Source: an uncultured Oscillibacter sp. (GTDB lineage: Bacteria > Bacillota > Clostridia > Oscillospirales > Oscillospiraceae). From it: a stretch of DNA of 64,000 nucleotides. Below, piece by piece: positions 25,039 to 34,133 of the stretch. The DNA lies in assembly GCA_910585245.1 (NCBI GenBank), contig CAJUCO010000010.1:1-64000 (forward strand). Direction: 5' to 3'. A program made the translations under genes and the position numbers. Under the pieces are notes generated by a model. The model saw nothing but the letters and a program-made list of their open reading frames with translations. It was not told where the DNA came from and searched no databases. Positions within the stretch are counted from its first letter, which is position 1; each line of letters begins with the position of its first letter.

Positions 25039-26583
25039 ATGAGCGTTTTGGAACAAAACCTATGCGCCATTGAATTGAAGGGCATCACCAAGCGCTTCGG
25101 CGAAGTGGTGGCTAACGACGGCATTGACTTGCAGCTGAACCGGGGAGAGATTCTCTCCCTTCTGGGAGAAAACGGCAGCGGCAAAACCACGCTGATGAAT
25201 ATGCTCTCCGGCATCTACTTCCCCGACGAGGGCCAGATTTTTGTAAACGGCCGGCCGGTCTCCATCCGCTCTCCCAGGGACGCTTTCACCTACGGCATCG
25301 GCATGATTCACCAGCATTACAAACTGGTGGACGTGTTCACCGCCGCGGAAAATATCGTCCTGGGTCTGGAGGAAGCGGGAAAGCTGGACCTCAAGGCCGC
25401 CGGAGAGAAAGTCCGGGAAATCTGTGAAAAATACGGTTTCGACATCGACCCCGGACAGAAAATCTACGATATGTCCGTCTCCCAGAAGCAGACGGTGGAG
25501 ATCGTCAAGGTCCTCTACCGGGGGGCCGACATCCTGATTCTGGACGAGCCCACCGCCGTCCTCACTCCCCAGGAGACGGACAAGCTCTTTGACGTTCTCC
25601 GGGCCATGAAGGCCGACGGGAAAGCCATCGTCATCATCACCCACAAACTCCACGAGGTCATGGCCCTCTCCGACAAGGTGGCGGTACTCCGAAAGGGCAA
25701 GTACATCGGAACGGTGCAAACCAGCGGGACGAACCCTCAGGCCCTCACCGACATGATGGTGGGCCACGCTGTCGCGTTGAACATCGACCGTCCCCAGTAT
25801 CAACAGCCGGTGAAGCGTCTGGAGGTTCAGGGCCTCACCGTCCTGGACGGGGAAGGCGTCAAGCGGCTAAACAGCGTCTCCTTCACCGCTCTGGGCGGGG
25901 AGATTCTGGGCGTGGCGGGCATCGCCGGGTCTGGGCAGAAAGAGCTGCTGGAGGCTATTTCCGGTCTTTGTCCCGTGGCCGGGGGAGAAATCCTTTACAC
26001 CCCGGACGGAAAGCCCCCCGCCAACCTGGTGGGCAAAACCCCCATGCAGATCCGCAAGGCCGGGGTGGCCATGGCTTTCGTCCCGGAGGACCGGCTGGGC
26101 ATGGGCCTTGTGGGGTCCATGGGCATGACGGGAAACATGATGCTCCGCTCCTGGAAGAAGGGCCCGGGGGTCTTCCTCAACCGCAAGGACCCCAATGAGC
26201 TGGCCCTGCGGGTGTGGAAGGAGCTGGAGGTGGTGACTCCCAGCACGGACTTCCCCGTCCGCCGGATGTCCGGCGGCAACGTGCAAAAGGTACTGGTGGG
26301 CCGGGAGATTGCCAGCGCCCCCTCGGTGCTGATGACCGCCTACGCGGTCCGGGGCCTGGACATCAACACCTCCTATACCATCTATAACCTGCTGACGGAA
26401 CAGAAAATGAAAGGCGTGGCCGTGATCTACGTGGGCGAGGACCTGGACGTGCTGCTGGAGCTGTGCGACCGGATTTTGGTCCTTTGCGGCGGACAGGTCA
26501 GCGGCGTGGTGGACGCCCGGTCCGCCACCAAGGAGCAGATCGGCCTGCTGATGACCCGCCTGGGCGGAAAGGAGGGCGCGTAA
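25039..26583 (+). CDS. ABC importer ATPase with two nucleotide-binding domains (BMP system)
   Basis: A 514-residue double ATPase. Domain 1: Walker A GENGSGKT near residue 44, Q-loop GMIHQHYKL, degenerate signature MSVSQKQTVEIVK, Walker B DILILDEPT. Domain 2: degenerate P-loop GIAGSGQKE near 295, signature MSGGNVQK near 411. One fully active site and one degenerate site are normal for the sugar/nucleoside subgroup. ATG 25039 sits one base from AAAGG; the in-frame TTG at 25048 has better spacing and may be the true start. It is close kin to the broken copy at 140-1605. It lies directly ahead of the permease genes with no gap. Confidence 0.92.
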   Translation: MSVLEQNLCAIELKGITKRFGEVVANDGIDLQLNRGEILSLLGENGSGKTTLMNMLSGIYFPDEGQIFVNGRPVSIRSPRDAFTYGIGMIHQHYKLVDVFTAAENIVLGLEEAGKLDLKAAGEKVREICEKYGFDIDPGQKIYDMSVSQKQTVEIVKVLYRGADILILDEPTAVLTPQETDKLFDVLRAMKADGKAIVIITHKLHEVMALSDKVAVLRKGKYIGTVQTSGTNPQALTDMMVGHAVALNIDRPQYQQPVKRLEVQGLTVLDGEGVKRLNSVSFTALGGEILGVAGIAGSGQKELLEAISGLCPVAGGEILYTPDGKPPANLVGKTPMQIRKAGVAMAFVPEDRLGMGLVGSMGMTGNMMLRSWKKGPGVFLNRKDPNELALRVWKELEVVTPSTDFPVRRMSGGNVQKVLVGREIASAPSVLMTAYAVRGLDINTSYTIYNLLTEQKMKGVAVIYVGEDLDVLLELCDRILVLCGGQVSGVVDARSATKEQIGLLMTRLGGKEGA

Positions 26584-27678
26584 ATGAACCACGAGAAGAA
26601 GATTCCCCTCATCCGTCTGGCCAAGCGGGACGGCATGGAGGGCTGGAAGGTCTGGTGCATCCGGTGCGGGTCCATTCTCTTCGCTTTGGTGCTGGGGGCC
26701 CTGGTGATGGGCCTTGCGGGGGCCAATCCCGTCACGGCCTACGGCGCTATGATCTCCGGCGCCCTGGGGAAGAAAAGCGCCATCCGCCAGACGGTGAAAA
26801 TCGCCGTGCCGCTGCTGGGCTGCGCCCTGGCCATCGCCCCTTGTTTCAAAATGCGCTTTTGGAACATCGGCGCGGAGGGTCAGATCACCGCCGGAGCCAT
26901 TGCCGCCAGCTATTTCGCCCTCTTCTGGGTAAACCGCCTGCCCTCTCCCGTGCTCCTTCTGGTCATGGGGCTGGCGGGCGCGCTGGCCGGGGGTCTATGG
27001 GCCTTGATTCCCGCCTTCTTCAAGGCCAAGTGGAACACCAACGAGACCCTCTTCACCCTTATGATGAACTACATCGTTATTGGCGTGGTCCGCTGGCTCC
27101 AGGGCGGGCCCTGGGAGGGCCGGAAGGGCTCCCAGATCATTCCCCAGTTCGACTCCGCCGCCTGTCTTCCCCGGGTGCTGGGCGTTCACTGCGGCTGGAT
27201 CATCGTACTGGGGCTGGTGGTGTTCATGCACATCTACATGAATCACACGAAACACGGCTATGAAATCGCTGTCATTGGAGACAGCGTAAACACCGCCCGG
27301 TATGCGGGCATGAATGTGGGCCGGGTGATGATGCGAACCATGTTCCTTTCCGGGGCCATCAGCGGAATCGTTGGGTTTATCGTGGCGTCCGGAGCCAACA
27401 ATACGCTCTATGACGGCGTGGCCGGAGGCGTGGGCTTCACCTCCATCACCGTGGCCTGGCTCAGCCAGCTCAATGCCTTCGCCATGGTGGGCATTTCCGG
27501 CCTGCTGGCGGTTTTGAGCAAGGGGGCCGAGACCCTCCAGACCCGCATGGCGGTGCCCACCTCCATTTCCGACATCATCACCGGCATCTTGCTGTTTTGT
27601 ATGCTGGGCTGCGAGTTCTTTATCAACTACAAGCTGATTTTCCGCGGTGCAGGCAGAAAGGAGGCACGGCATGGGTAA
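26584..27678 (+). CDS. ABC importer permease 1 (BPD_transp_2 family, nucleoside type)
   Basis: A 364-residue membrane protein with about ten helices and the family core near residues 78-100 (AIAPCFKMRFWNIGAEGQIT). It corresponds to the larger permease of BMP-dependent nucleoside systems and pairs with the next gene to form the channel. Its ATG follows the ATPase stop immediately (TAAATG), with the ribosome site AAAGGAGG inside the ATPase coding end, so the two are translationally coupled. It overlaps the second permease by eight bases. Confidence 0.9.
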   Translation: MNHEKKIPLIRLAKRDGMEGWKVWCIRCGSILFALVLGALVMGLAGANPVTAYGAMISGALGKKSAIRQTVKIAVPLLGCALAIAPCFKMRFWNIGAEGQITAGAIAASYFALFWVNRLPSPVLLLVMGLAGALAGGLWALIPAFFKAKWNTNETLFTLMMNYIVIGVVRWLQGGPWEGRKGSQIIPQFDSAACLPRVLGVHCGWIIVLGLVVFMHIYMNHTKHGYEIAVIGDSVNTARYAGMNVGRVMMRTMFLSGAISGIVGFIVASGANNTLYDGVAGGVGFTSITVAWLSQLNAFAMVGISGLLAVLSKGAETLQTRMAVPTSISDIITGILLFCMLGCEFFINYKLIFRGAGRKEARHG

Positions 27679-28666
27679 TTTTGGAACCCTCTTCATCGCC
27701 CTGATTGTCGCCGCCATTACCTACGGCACGCCGCTGCTCTTTGGCACCCTGGGTGAAATTTTGACGGAGAAATCCGGAAACTTAAATCTGGGCGTGGAAG
27801 GCATCATGTTCATGGGCGGCGCCCTGGGCCTGGGCGGGGTGTTTTACTATGAGAAGGCCGCGGGAGCCGGGGCCAACGGCATTGTGGCCGTGGGCATCGG
27901 CATACTGTGCGCCTTTTTGGCCGGGGCCTTCGCCTCTTTGATCTTCAGCTTTCTCACCATCACCCTTCGGGCCAACCAGAATGTCACCGGTTTGGCCCTC
28001 TCCATCTTCGGCACCGGCGTGGGCCAGTTTCTGGGCGAGTATATGCGGGTCCGGGAAAACGGCTACATCGCCATTGGAAACCACCTCAAGGGCTTTTTCC
28101 AGAGTTCCCCGTTTCCGGAGTTTCTCCAGAAAATCCCCGTGGCAGGTGGCATACTCTTTGGAAACAGCGTGTTTTTCTATTTGGGACTCATACTGGCCCT
28201 TGGGATGTTTTTCTTCCTGAACCGCACCCGGTGGGGTCTGTACCTCCGCTCTGTGGGCGAGTCCCCCGCCACGGCGGACGCGGCGGGCATCGCCGTGGAG
28301 CGGTACAAGTACCTCGCCACCATCACCGGCGGCGGAATCTCCGCCGTGGGCGGCATGGTGTACATTATGACCATAGCCGGGTGCGTGTGGAACCACGAGG
28401 GGCTTAGCGGCGTGGGCTGGCTGGCGGTGGCTTTGGTCATCTTCTGCATCTGGCGTCCTCTGTTCGCCATCTGGGGCTCCGTGCTCTTCGGTGCGCTGAT
28501 GATTTTGTATCTGCGTCTGGTGCTGCCCTTTGTCCCCACCCAGCTCTATAAAATCCTCCCCTACGTGGTGACGGTCATTGTGCTGATTGTCTCCAGCATA
28601 CGCAACAACCGGGAGAAACAGCCCCCTGCCAATTTGGGATTGGCCTACTTCCGGGAAGACCGTTGA
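27671..28666 (+). CDS. ABC importer permease 2 (BPD_transp_2 family, nucleoside type)
   Basis: A 331-residue membrane protein with about eight to nine helices and the family core LFGTLGEILTEKSGNLNLGV near residues 26-45. ATG 27671 has AAAGGAGG six bases upstream and overlaps the preceding stop by eight bases. It completes the binding protein/ATPase/permease/permease importer. A strong terminator follows at 28707-28746. This is the subunit missing from the damaged system at 140-2702. Confidence 0.9.
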   Translation: MGNFGTLFIALIVAAITYGTPLLFGTLGEILTEKSGNLNLGVEGIMFMGGALGLGGVFYYEKAAGAGANGIVAVGIGILCAFLAGAFASLIFSFLTITLRANQNVTGLALSIFGTGVGQFLGEYMRVRENGYIAIGNHLKGFFQSSPFPEFLQKIPVAGGILFGNSVFFYLGLILALGMFFFLNRTRWGLYLRSVGESPATADAAGIAVERYKYLATITGGGISAVGGMVYIMTIAGCVWNHEGLSGVGWLAVALVIFCIWRPLFAIWGSVLFGALMILYLRLVLPFVPTQLYKILPYVVTVIVLIVSSIRNNREKQPPANLGLAYFREDR

Positions 28667-28980
28667 CGGCAGCCGGAACATTTCTCGCACCATAACAAGG
28701 CCTCTGGGCCCCGCTTTTCAAGTGCAGTTTCTTGAAAAGCGGGGCCTGTTTCCATTTCTGTGACTCTGCCGTTTCCCTTAGATCCGATGGAAGAAACGGT
28801 GTCCCTATAGGCGCGCCGCCAGCTCTTTCATGGCGCGGACAAAGCCCAAAAGGCTCCGGAACACCAGCAAAGCACCGCTTCCACCCGGTATGCGTAGGCT
28901 CCGCCCTGCGTATGCTGGAATAAGGCTCCAACTGCGGAGCGGAATTTGATTGTGTGTCAACACAGAAGGAGAGGATCTTT
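28667..28980. other. Intergenic region between the BMP operon and the symporter
   Basis: Apart from the terminator and the ribosome site of the next gene, it holds only three short AGGCTCC direct repeats (28850-28940) and no clear promoter boxes or ORF with a start signal. Confidence 0.5.
28707..28746 (+). terminator. Terminator of the BMP ABC operon
   Basis: A 16-bp perfect stem, GGCCCCGCTTTTCAAG with CTTGAAAAGCGGGGCC, and an 8-base loop, followed by TGTTT. Confidence 0.85.
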
Positions 28981-30180
28981 ATGGCCACCGAGAAAAAAGG
29001 CATAAGCCTTCCCCGAAAGCTGCTGGCCGGCATTGCCGCCGGCATCATCTGCGGCCTGTTCCTGCCGGAGAGCGCCATGACCATCGTGGTGACGTTGAAG
29101 TATGTACTAAATCAGCTGATCATGTTTTGCGTGCCCCTGATCGTCATTGGCTTCATCGCCCCCTCTATCACCAAGATGGGGTCCAATGCCACTCGGATGT
29201 TGGGGGTAGCCATCATCGTGGCCTACGCCAGCACAGTATTGGCTACCTTGATGTCCATGGCGGCAGGCTACATTCTGGTGCCCTTCCTGCCCATCGCCTC
29301 CAGTGTGGAGGGGCTCAAAGAGTTGCCGGGAGTCGCGTTCCAACTGGATATTCCCCAGATCATGCCGGTGATGAGCGCCCTGGTTTTCTCTGTTCTCATC
29401 GGACTGGCCGCCGTATGGACCGGGGCCAAAACCGTCACCGCCGTTCTCCAGGAGTTCCAGGACATTGTCCTGAGCGTGGTCAAAAAAGCCGTCATCCCCA
29501 TCCTGCCCTATTTCATCGCCCTGACCTTTTGCGGATTGAGCTATGACGGCACCATCACCAAGCAGTTCCCCGCCTTTTTGCTGGCCATTGTCATCGTTAT
29601 GGCGGGCCATTACATCTGGATGGCAGGCCTGTACGGCTTCGCCGGGGCCTACTCCGGCCGCAGCGCCCTGGACGTTGTGAAGCATTACGGTCCCGCCTAC
29701 CTCACCGCCGTGGGTACCATGTCCTCCGCCGCCACGCTGGCCGTGGCCCTGGACTGCGCCCGAAAGAGCAAGAGCCTCCGGCCCGACACGGTGGAGTTTG
29801 GCATCCCTCTGTTTGCCAACATCCACCTTTGCGGCTCCGCCCTCACAGAGACGTTCTTCGTGATGATCGTCTCCAAAGTGCTCTACGGCACACTGCCAAG
29901 CCCCGGCCGCATGACGCTCTTCATCCTGCTTCTGGGCATCTTCGCCATTGGCGCCCCCGGTGTCCCCGGCGGCACGGTCATGGCCTCCCTGGGTCTGATT
30001 TACGGCGTCCTGGGCTTCACCGACGACGGCGCGGCCCTGATGCTGGCGATCTTTGCCCTCCAGGATAGTTTTGGCACCGCCTGCAATGTCACCAGCGACG
30101 GCGCCTTGACCCTGATTCTCACCGGCTACGCTGAAAAGCACGGCATTCGGGAGCAGGCCCTCAAGGCCGTGGATTTTTGA
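28981..30180 (+). CDS. Dicarboxylate/amino acid:cation symporter (DAACS family)
   Basis: A 399-residue secondary carrier of the GltP/DctA/SstT fold with about eight helices and two re-entrant loops. The substrate-binding C-terminal half carries GAPGVPGGTVMASLG and QDSFGTACNVTSDGALTLIL, the latter equivalent to the conserved NxxxD segment of TM8. It imports acidic or neutral amino acids, or C4-dicarboxylates, with Na+ or H+. ATG 28981 has AAGGAG nine bases upstream. It is probably transcribed separately from the upstream ABC operon, since a strong terminator lies between. The exact substrate is unknown. Confidence 0.9.
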   Translation: MATEKKGISLPRKLLAGIAAGIICGLFLPESAMTIVVTLKYVLNQLIMFCVPLIVIGFIAPSITKMGSNATRMLGVAIIVAYASTVLATLMSMAAGYILVPFLPIASSVEGLKELPGVAFQLDIPQIMPVMSALVFSVLIGLAAVWTGAKTVTAVLQEFQDIVLSVVKKAVIPILPYFIALTFCGLSYDGTITKQFPAFLLAIVIVMAGHYIWMAGLYGFAGAYSGRSALDVVKHYGPAYLTAVGTMSSAATLAVALDCARKSKSLRPDTVEFGIPLFANIHLCGSALTETFFVMIVSKVLYGTLPSPGRMTLFILLLGIFAIGAPGVPGGTVMASLGLIYGVLGFTDDGAALMLAIFALQDSFGTACNVTSDGALTLILTGYAEKHGIREQALKAVDF

Positions 30181-30496
30181 CTTCCGCCCAGCAAAAGAAC
30201 AACACGCCAAAAACAAGCCCCGGCCCCTGAGAAAACCAGAGGCCGGGGCCGCTGTATGCGCTGTGGTACGCGATGGCTCTTGTTGTGCTCATAGCGGTCC
30301 CCCGCCGGGGCGAAACTCCTCACACATTACATTTTCGTTATCCCCAAAGGTGCTGTGTGGGATTCTTCCGTAATTATCTGCATTCAAATGACGAAGCGCG
30401 TGGCTTGGGCCACGCGCTCCGCCTGTTACGCCAAAGGTATTTGGTACTTACCGCAAGAGAAGTCCCCACATCATCGCCGCTTCCTCTTTCGATGGG
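30181..30496. other. Intergenic region with two hairpins, no gene
   Basis: GCCCCGGCC (30217-30225) pairs with GGCCGGGGC (30241-30249), probably ending the symporter mRNA although it lacks a T-run. AGCGCGTGG (30395-30403) pairs with CCACGCGCT (30410-30418) beyond the convergent DUF6514 gene. Nothing else is supportable. Confidence 0.55.
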
Positions 30497-30766
30497 CTAT
30501 GTGTCCATGATCTCCCCAGCAATGAAATCGGAGACCACATCCACGAGTTGCTCCGGGGAAAGCTGCAAGTCCGTGCACCTTTCCGCCAGACGCGAGACGG
30601 CCTCTCGATTATCAGAAAACGCGGCGACAATCGCCACCGTCGTCCACGCCCCGCTCAGCTTTTCCCTGCCAAGGATACCATAAGAGCTGTTTGAATCTAC
30701 AGACGTCATCTGGTATACCTCGTAACGATATGCACGGCTGGAGAAATATTCATCGTTTACGCTCAT
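30497..30766 (-). CDS. Small DUF6514-like protein
   Basis: An 89-residue soluble protein that resembles DUF6514 proteins of Clostridia, with an N-terminal beta-rich part (YRYEVYQMTS, SYGILGREK) and a C-terminal helical part ending SPEQLVDVVSDFIAGEIMDT. The family has no known function. I chose ATG 30766 because AAAGGAA lies eight bases upstream. It follows the XRE gene by 20 bases on the same strand, so the two form an operon and the protein may modulate or be controlled by the XRE repressor. The family name is recalled from sequence resemblance. Confidence 0.7.
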   Translation of the reverse strand: MSVNDEYFSSRAYRYEVYQMTSVDSNSSYGILGREKLSGAWTTVAIVAAFSDNREAVSRLAERCTDLQLSPEQLVDVVSDFIAGEIMDT

Positions 30767-30786
30767 TGCAAAAATTCCTTTCTCCG

Positions 30787-31101
30787 TCAAACCATTTCCG
30801 GGGTTTTGGAGCCGGATTCCTGAAGCTCCCTGTCCTTGGCATAGGCTTCTTCAATCTCGACCCAGAATTGAATGGCCTCCTCATCGCTAAATTCCAACGC
30901 CCTCAGCAGCTTGAATATGGTGGAGGGTAAGGGCAGATGCTCATGGCACTCCATTTGCTGAATACAATTGCGGGTAAGTCCGGCTTTGCTGGCCAAGGCG
31001 GTCTGCGAAATCTTCAGCTCCTTTCTTCTGCGGACCAGCTTTTCCTCCAGGAACTTGCTCACGTTCGGGAACTCTCTGTACGCGCTTCTTGATTTTGGCA
31101 T
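30787..31101 (-). CDS. XRE-family helix-turn-helix regulator
   Basis: A 104-residue DNA-binding protein with a Cro/CI-type domain at about residues 22-80 (LKISQTALASKAGLTRNCIQ as helices 2-3). AGGAGG is eight bases before ATG 31101; the frame continues upstream without a better start. The short C-terminal acidic tail has no ligand domain. It heads a two-gene unit with the DUF6514 protein and is divergent from the esterase operon, whose promoter region it may control. The effector is unknown. Confidence 0.88.
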   Translation of the reverse strand: MPKSRSAYREFPNVSKFLEEKLVRRRKELKISQTALASKAGLTRNCIQQMECHEHLPLPSTIFKLLRALEFSDEEAIQFWVEIEEAYAKDRELQESGSKTPEMV

Positions 31102-31274
31102 ACTCAGCACCTCCTGCCTAAAAGGATATAGGAATCTTTTGGAAATGTCTGCCAATTCCTATTGGCATTGCAGAAAATGTCGAAATTTGCCGCCGGCTTC
31201 CCCACCGCAAAAATTTCGTTTCCCAAATCGGAAAGAACATGATATACTATAAAAAATTGTGATCAGGAGCGGAT

Positions 31275-32204
31275 ATGGCAATCAGTAAAGCAATGCGGGC
31301 AGCGTTGGGGCTGCTGTCCTACCCGGAGATTGATGTAAAAAAGACCTACTTGGTGGAACGCGAAATCCAAAAGCTCCTTTCTCGCCGGTCGAAGAATCCT
31401 TCCCTTTACCGTACATGGGAACATCCAATCCCATGTGGCGTGCGCAATGTTCCGGCACGAATCTTTACGCCCGCCGGTCCCTGCAAAGCGCTGCTGCTCT
31501 TTTTTCACGGTGGCGGCTGGGTCACGGGCACGGTGGACAGTTACGACGGTGTGTGTTCCGATATGGCCGCGATGACCGGCTGCACGGTGGTGTCGGTGGA
31601 TTACCGCCTCGCGCCGGAGCACCGCTTCCCCGCCGCGCCGGAGGACTGCTACGCGGCCGCCCGGGAGGTGTTCCGCTGCGCCGGACTGCTGGGCGTCCGG
31701 CAGGAGGACATTGTCCTGACCGGCGACAGCGCTGGGGGGAATCTGGCCGCCGCCGTCTCCTTGATGGCCCGGGACCGGGGAGAATTCCGTCCCCACCGGC
31801 AGATCTTGATTTATCCGGCCTTGAGCGGCGACCATTCGGAAAATTCCCCGTATCCCTCTGTAAGGGAAAACGGAGCCGGTTACCTGCTGACCTCCCGGCG
31901 GGTCCAGGACTACCTGGAGCTCTACCGATCGTCAGACAGCGATCTGACAAATCCGTATTTCGCTCCGCTAAACGCCGCCAGTTTCTCGGACCTGCCGGAT
32001 ACGCTGCTGATCACCGCGGAGTATTGCCTGCTGCGGGACGAAGGCGAGGCCTATGGGAAACGGCTACAGGAGGCGGGCGGGCGCGTGGAGATACACCGAA
32101 TCCCGGATGCCCTCCACGGCTATTTTTCTCTTCCGGTCCGCTTCGCCCAGGTGCGGCGGACCTATGAGATCATAAACCGTTTTTTGGAGGGGTCCCATGA
32201 CTAA
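31275..32204 (+). CDS. Alpha/beta hydrolase of the hormone-sensitive-lipase (HSL) group
   Basis: A 309-residue esterase. The oxyanion-hole motif HGGGW is at residues 78-82, the nucleophile elbow GDSAGG at 150-155 (Ser152), and the catalytic histidine is in DALHGYF near 285. This is the HSL/bHSL arrangement typical of cytosolic short-chain esterases and deacetylases. It is first in a three-gene operon, overlapping the next gene by eight bases, with an HxxxDG acyltransferase and a zinc-ribbon membrane protein. The operon thus combines an ester-cleaving and a putative ester-forming enzyme. CAGGAG precedes the ATG. Substrate unknown. Confidence 0.9.
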   Translation: MAISKAMRAALGLLSYPEIDVKKTYLVEREIQKLLSRRSKNPSLYRTWEHPIPCGVRNVPARIFTPAGPCKALLLFFHGGGWVTGTVDSYDGVCSDMAAMTGCTVVSVDYRLAPEHRFPAAPEDCYAAAREVFRCAGLLGVRQEDIVLTGDSAGGNLAAAVSLMARDRGEFRPHRQILIYPALSGDHSENSPYPSVRENGAGYLLTSRRVQDYLELYRSSDSDLTNPYFAPLNAASFSDLPDTLLITAEYCLLRDEGEAYGKRLQEAGGRVEIHRIPDALHGYFSLPVRFAQVRRTYEIINRFLEGSHD

Positions 32205-33471
32205 AAGAGGCGCGCCGTCTTGGTGGACACTGGATAATGCAGCAAAAATCTTTCCATCCACCAGTTCTTCGTATGATTCCAAAGTGTTCCGCTTTGTCTG
32301 TGAACTGCATGAACCGATAGACCCTCAGCTTTTGCAGGCCGCTCTTGACAAGACGGTCCAGCGGTTTCCGATCTACCGTGCCGTAATAAAAAAAGGCTGG
32401 TTCTGGTACTACCTGGAAGACAGCGCACTCCCTATTCAGGTACGCCCCGAGAGCCTGCCGCCCTGCTTCCCAATCTACCCCTCCACCCGCCGCAGTTTGC
32501 TCTTTCGCGTTCTTTATTACCGCAACCGAATTAGCCTGGAGGTTTATCACGCCCTGACAGACGGCTCCGGCGCGCTGAATTTTTTGTGCACCCTGGTCTA
32601 TGAGTATCTGCTTCTACGCTGTCCGGACAAGCTCTCCCAGTCTGTTCCTGCCCTGCCCTATGATGCCTCCCGGTTCCAACGGCACACGGACAGCTTTCAA
32701 ACCTACTATGAAAAGCCAACAGGAACTTTCATAAAGCGTTCCCCCGCCGCCTATCAAATCCGGGGAGAACGCCTGCCAAGGAAGCATCTCGCCATTTTAG
32801 AGGGGCGGATGCTGCTGGAAAAAGCCCTGGCCTGTGCAAAGGCCAGGGGCGTCACGCTGACAGAATTGATGGTGGCGGTTCTCCTTTGGGCTATCCACGC
32901 GGGAATGCGGGTGCGGGACCGCAAAAAGCCGGTGGTCGTCACGGTTCCTGTGAATCTTCGGAACTACTTCCCCTCGGAATCCGCCCGGAACTTTTTTGCA
33001 ACCACGAATGTCAGTTATGATTTCAGCAAGGGGGAGGACAGCCTGGAGGCCGTTTTGAAGGCGGTGCGGCAGAGCTTCCGGGAAAATCTGACCGAGGAGC
33101 GGATGCGGGCGCACATGAACGCCTTGTGCGCCCTGGAACACAATGTCCCCCTCCGTCTGGTGCCGCTCCCGGTAAAGGACATCATCCTTTGGGTGGCCAA
33201 CCGGCTGGCCAAACGCGGCGTAACAACATCCTTTTCCAATGTGGGAAAGGTGTCCATGCCGGAAGAGATGGAGAAGCTCATCCATTTGTTTAGCGTCTTT
33301 ACCAGCGCCGGAATGCCGCAGGCCTGCGCCTGTTCCTTTGGCGGGCAGTACGTCGTCAGCTTTGCCAGCCCCTACCGGACCCGGGAGACAGAGCGCGTGT
33401 TCTTCCGGGAGCTGGCGCGGATGGGGCTGGATGTCGTATTGACCACAAATTTAACGCCGGGGAGGGAGTAA
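32197..33471 (+). CDS. HxxxDG acyltransferase (condensation/alcohol-acetyltransferase superfamily)
   Basis: A 424-residue protein with the catalytic HxxxDG motif as HALTDG at residues 118-123, followed by a second chloramphenicol-acetyltransferase-like half (PVVVTVPVNLRNYFPSESAR near 248). This two-lobe architecture is shared by nonribosomal condensation domains, wax-ester synthases and alcohol acetyltransferases; here it stands alone. Such enzymes transfer an acyl group from a thioester to an alcohol or amine. It overlaps the esterase by eight bases and the next gene starts 3 bases after it, so the three products are made together. Partner and acceptor are unknown. Confidence 0.82.
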   Translation: MTKRGAPSWWTLDNAAKIFPSTSSSYDSKVFRFVCELHEPIDPQLLQAALDKTVQRFPIYRAVIKKGWFWYYLEDSALPIQVRPESLPPCFPIYPSTRRSLLFRVLYYRNRISLEVYHALTDGSGALNFLCTLVYEYLLLRCPDKLSQSVPALPYDASRFQRHTDSFQTYYEKPTGTFIKRSPAAYQIRGERLPRKHLAILEGRMLLEKALACAKARGVTLTELMVAVLLWAIHAGMRVRDRKKPVVVTVPVNLRNYFPSESARNFFATTNVSYDFSKGEDSLEAVLKAVRQSFRENLTEERMRAHMNALCALEHNVPLRLVPLPVKDIILWVANRLAKRGVTTSFSNVGKVSMPEEMEKLIHLFSVFTSAGMPQACACSFGGQYVVSFASPYRTRETERVFFRELARMGLDVVLTTNLTPGRE

Positions 33472-33473
33472 CC

Positions 33474-34133
33474 ATGCTGCACTGTGAAAAATGCGGCGTA
33501 TCTCTGGCCGGTTCCCTGGACCTCTGCCCGCTCTGCCAGGGCGTTTTGACCGGGGCGCCGGAGGAGGACGTCTACCCGGTTCTTCCGGAAGAGAACCATT
33601 TTCATTGGTTAACCGCCAGACTGGCCGGGTTTTTTTCGGTGTCTGTCCTCGCCGTGTGTGCCGCCGTCAACTACTGCTTTCCGGCGGGGGGCTTGTGGTT
33701 TTTGTTTGTGGCGGCGGGACTTGCCAGCGCATGGCTTTTGATCGGGGTCGCGCTGTGGAAGCGGCGCAACCCTATGAAGGCCATTGTCTGGCTGCTGGCG
33801 GTGATGTCAATTCTGGCGCTGGTATGGGACTGGCGCACCGGCTTTAAGAGCTGGTCCGTCAATTTTGTGCTGCCTTGCCTCATTCCCTGTATGCAGATCG
33901 CCGTAGTTGTGGCGGCGCGGCTTCTGCGGCTGCGGCCCGCTGATTACCTGCACTACTTATGTGTTTGCATCCTCGCGGGGTTTCTCCCGCTGATTCTGCT
34001 GCTTGGCGGCAGGCTGTGGATGCCCTATCCCTCGGTGGTGTGCGTGGGAGTTAGCGCCGTTGCCCTGTCGGCGCTGGTTCTTTTCCGGGGAACCGCCCTG
34101 AAGGAGGAGCTGATCCGGAGGATACATTTGTAA
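33474..34133 (+). CDS. Zinc-ribbon, multi-pass membrane protein (DUF6320-like)
   Basis: A 219-residue protein with an N-terminal zinc ribbon (CEKCGVSLAGSLDLCPLCQG, residues 4-23, two CxxC knuckles) and six predicted membrane helices from about residue 45 to 205. It resembles DUF6320 proteins of Firmicutes, whose function is unknown, and which I recall next to similar esterase/acyltransferase pairs. It probably places the acyl-transfer chemistry of the two upstream enzymes at the membrane. It is the last gene of the operon. The zinc ribbon and helices are seen; the role is inferred. Confidence 0.8.
   Translation: MLHCEKCGVSLAGSLDLCPLCQGVLTGAPEEDVYPVLPEENHFHWLTARLAGFFSVSVLAVCAAVNYCFPAGGLWFLFVAAGLASAWLLIGVALWKRRNPMKAIVWLLAVMSILALVWDWRTGFKSWSVNFVLPCLIPCMQIAVVVAARLLRLRPADYLHYLCVCILAGFLPLILLLGGRLWMPYPSVVCVGVSAVALSALVLFRGTALKEELIRRIHL

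Noticed and set aside
28575..29084. 169-codon minus-strand frame across the BMP operon end and symporter start
   Set aside because: It overlaps two conserved genes and a strong terminator; composition is shadow-like.
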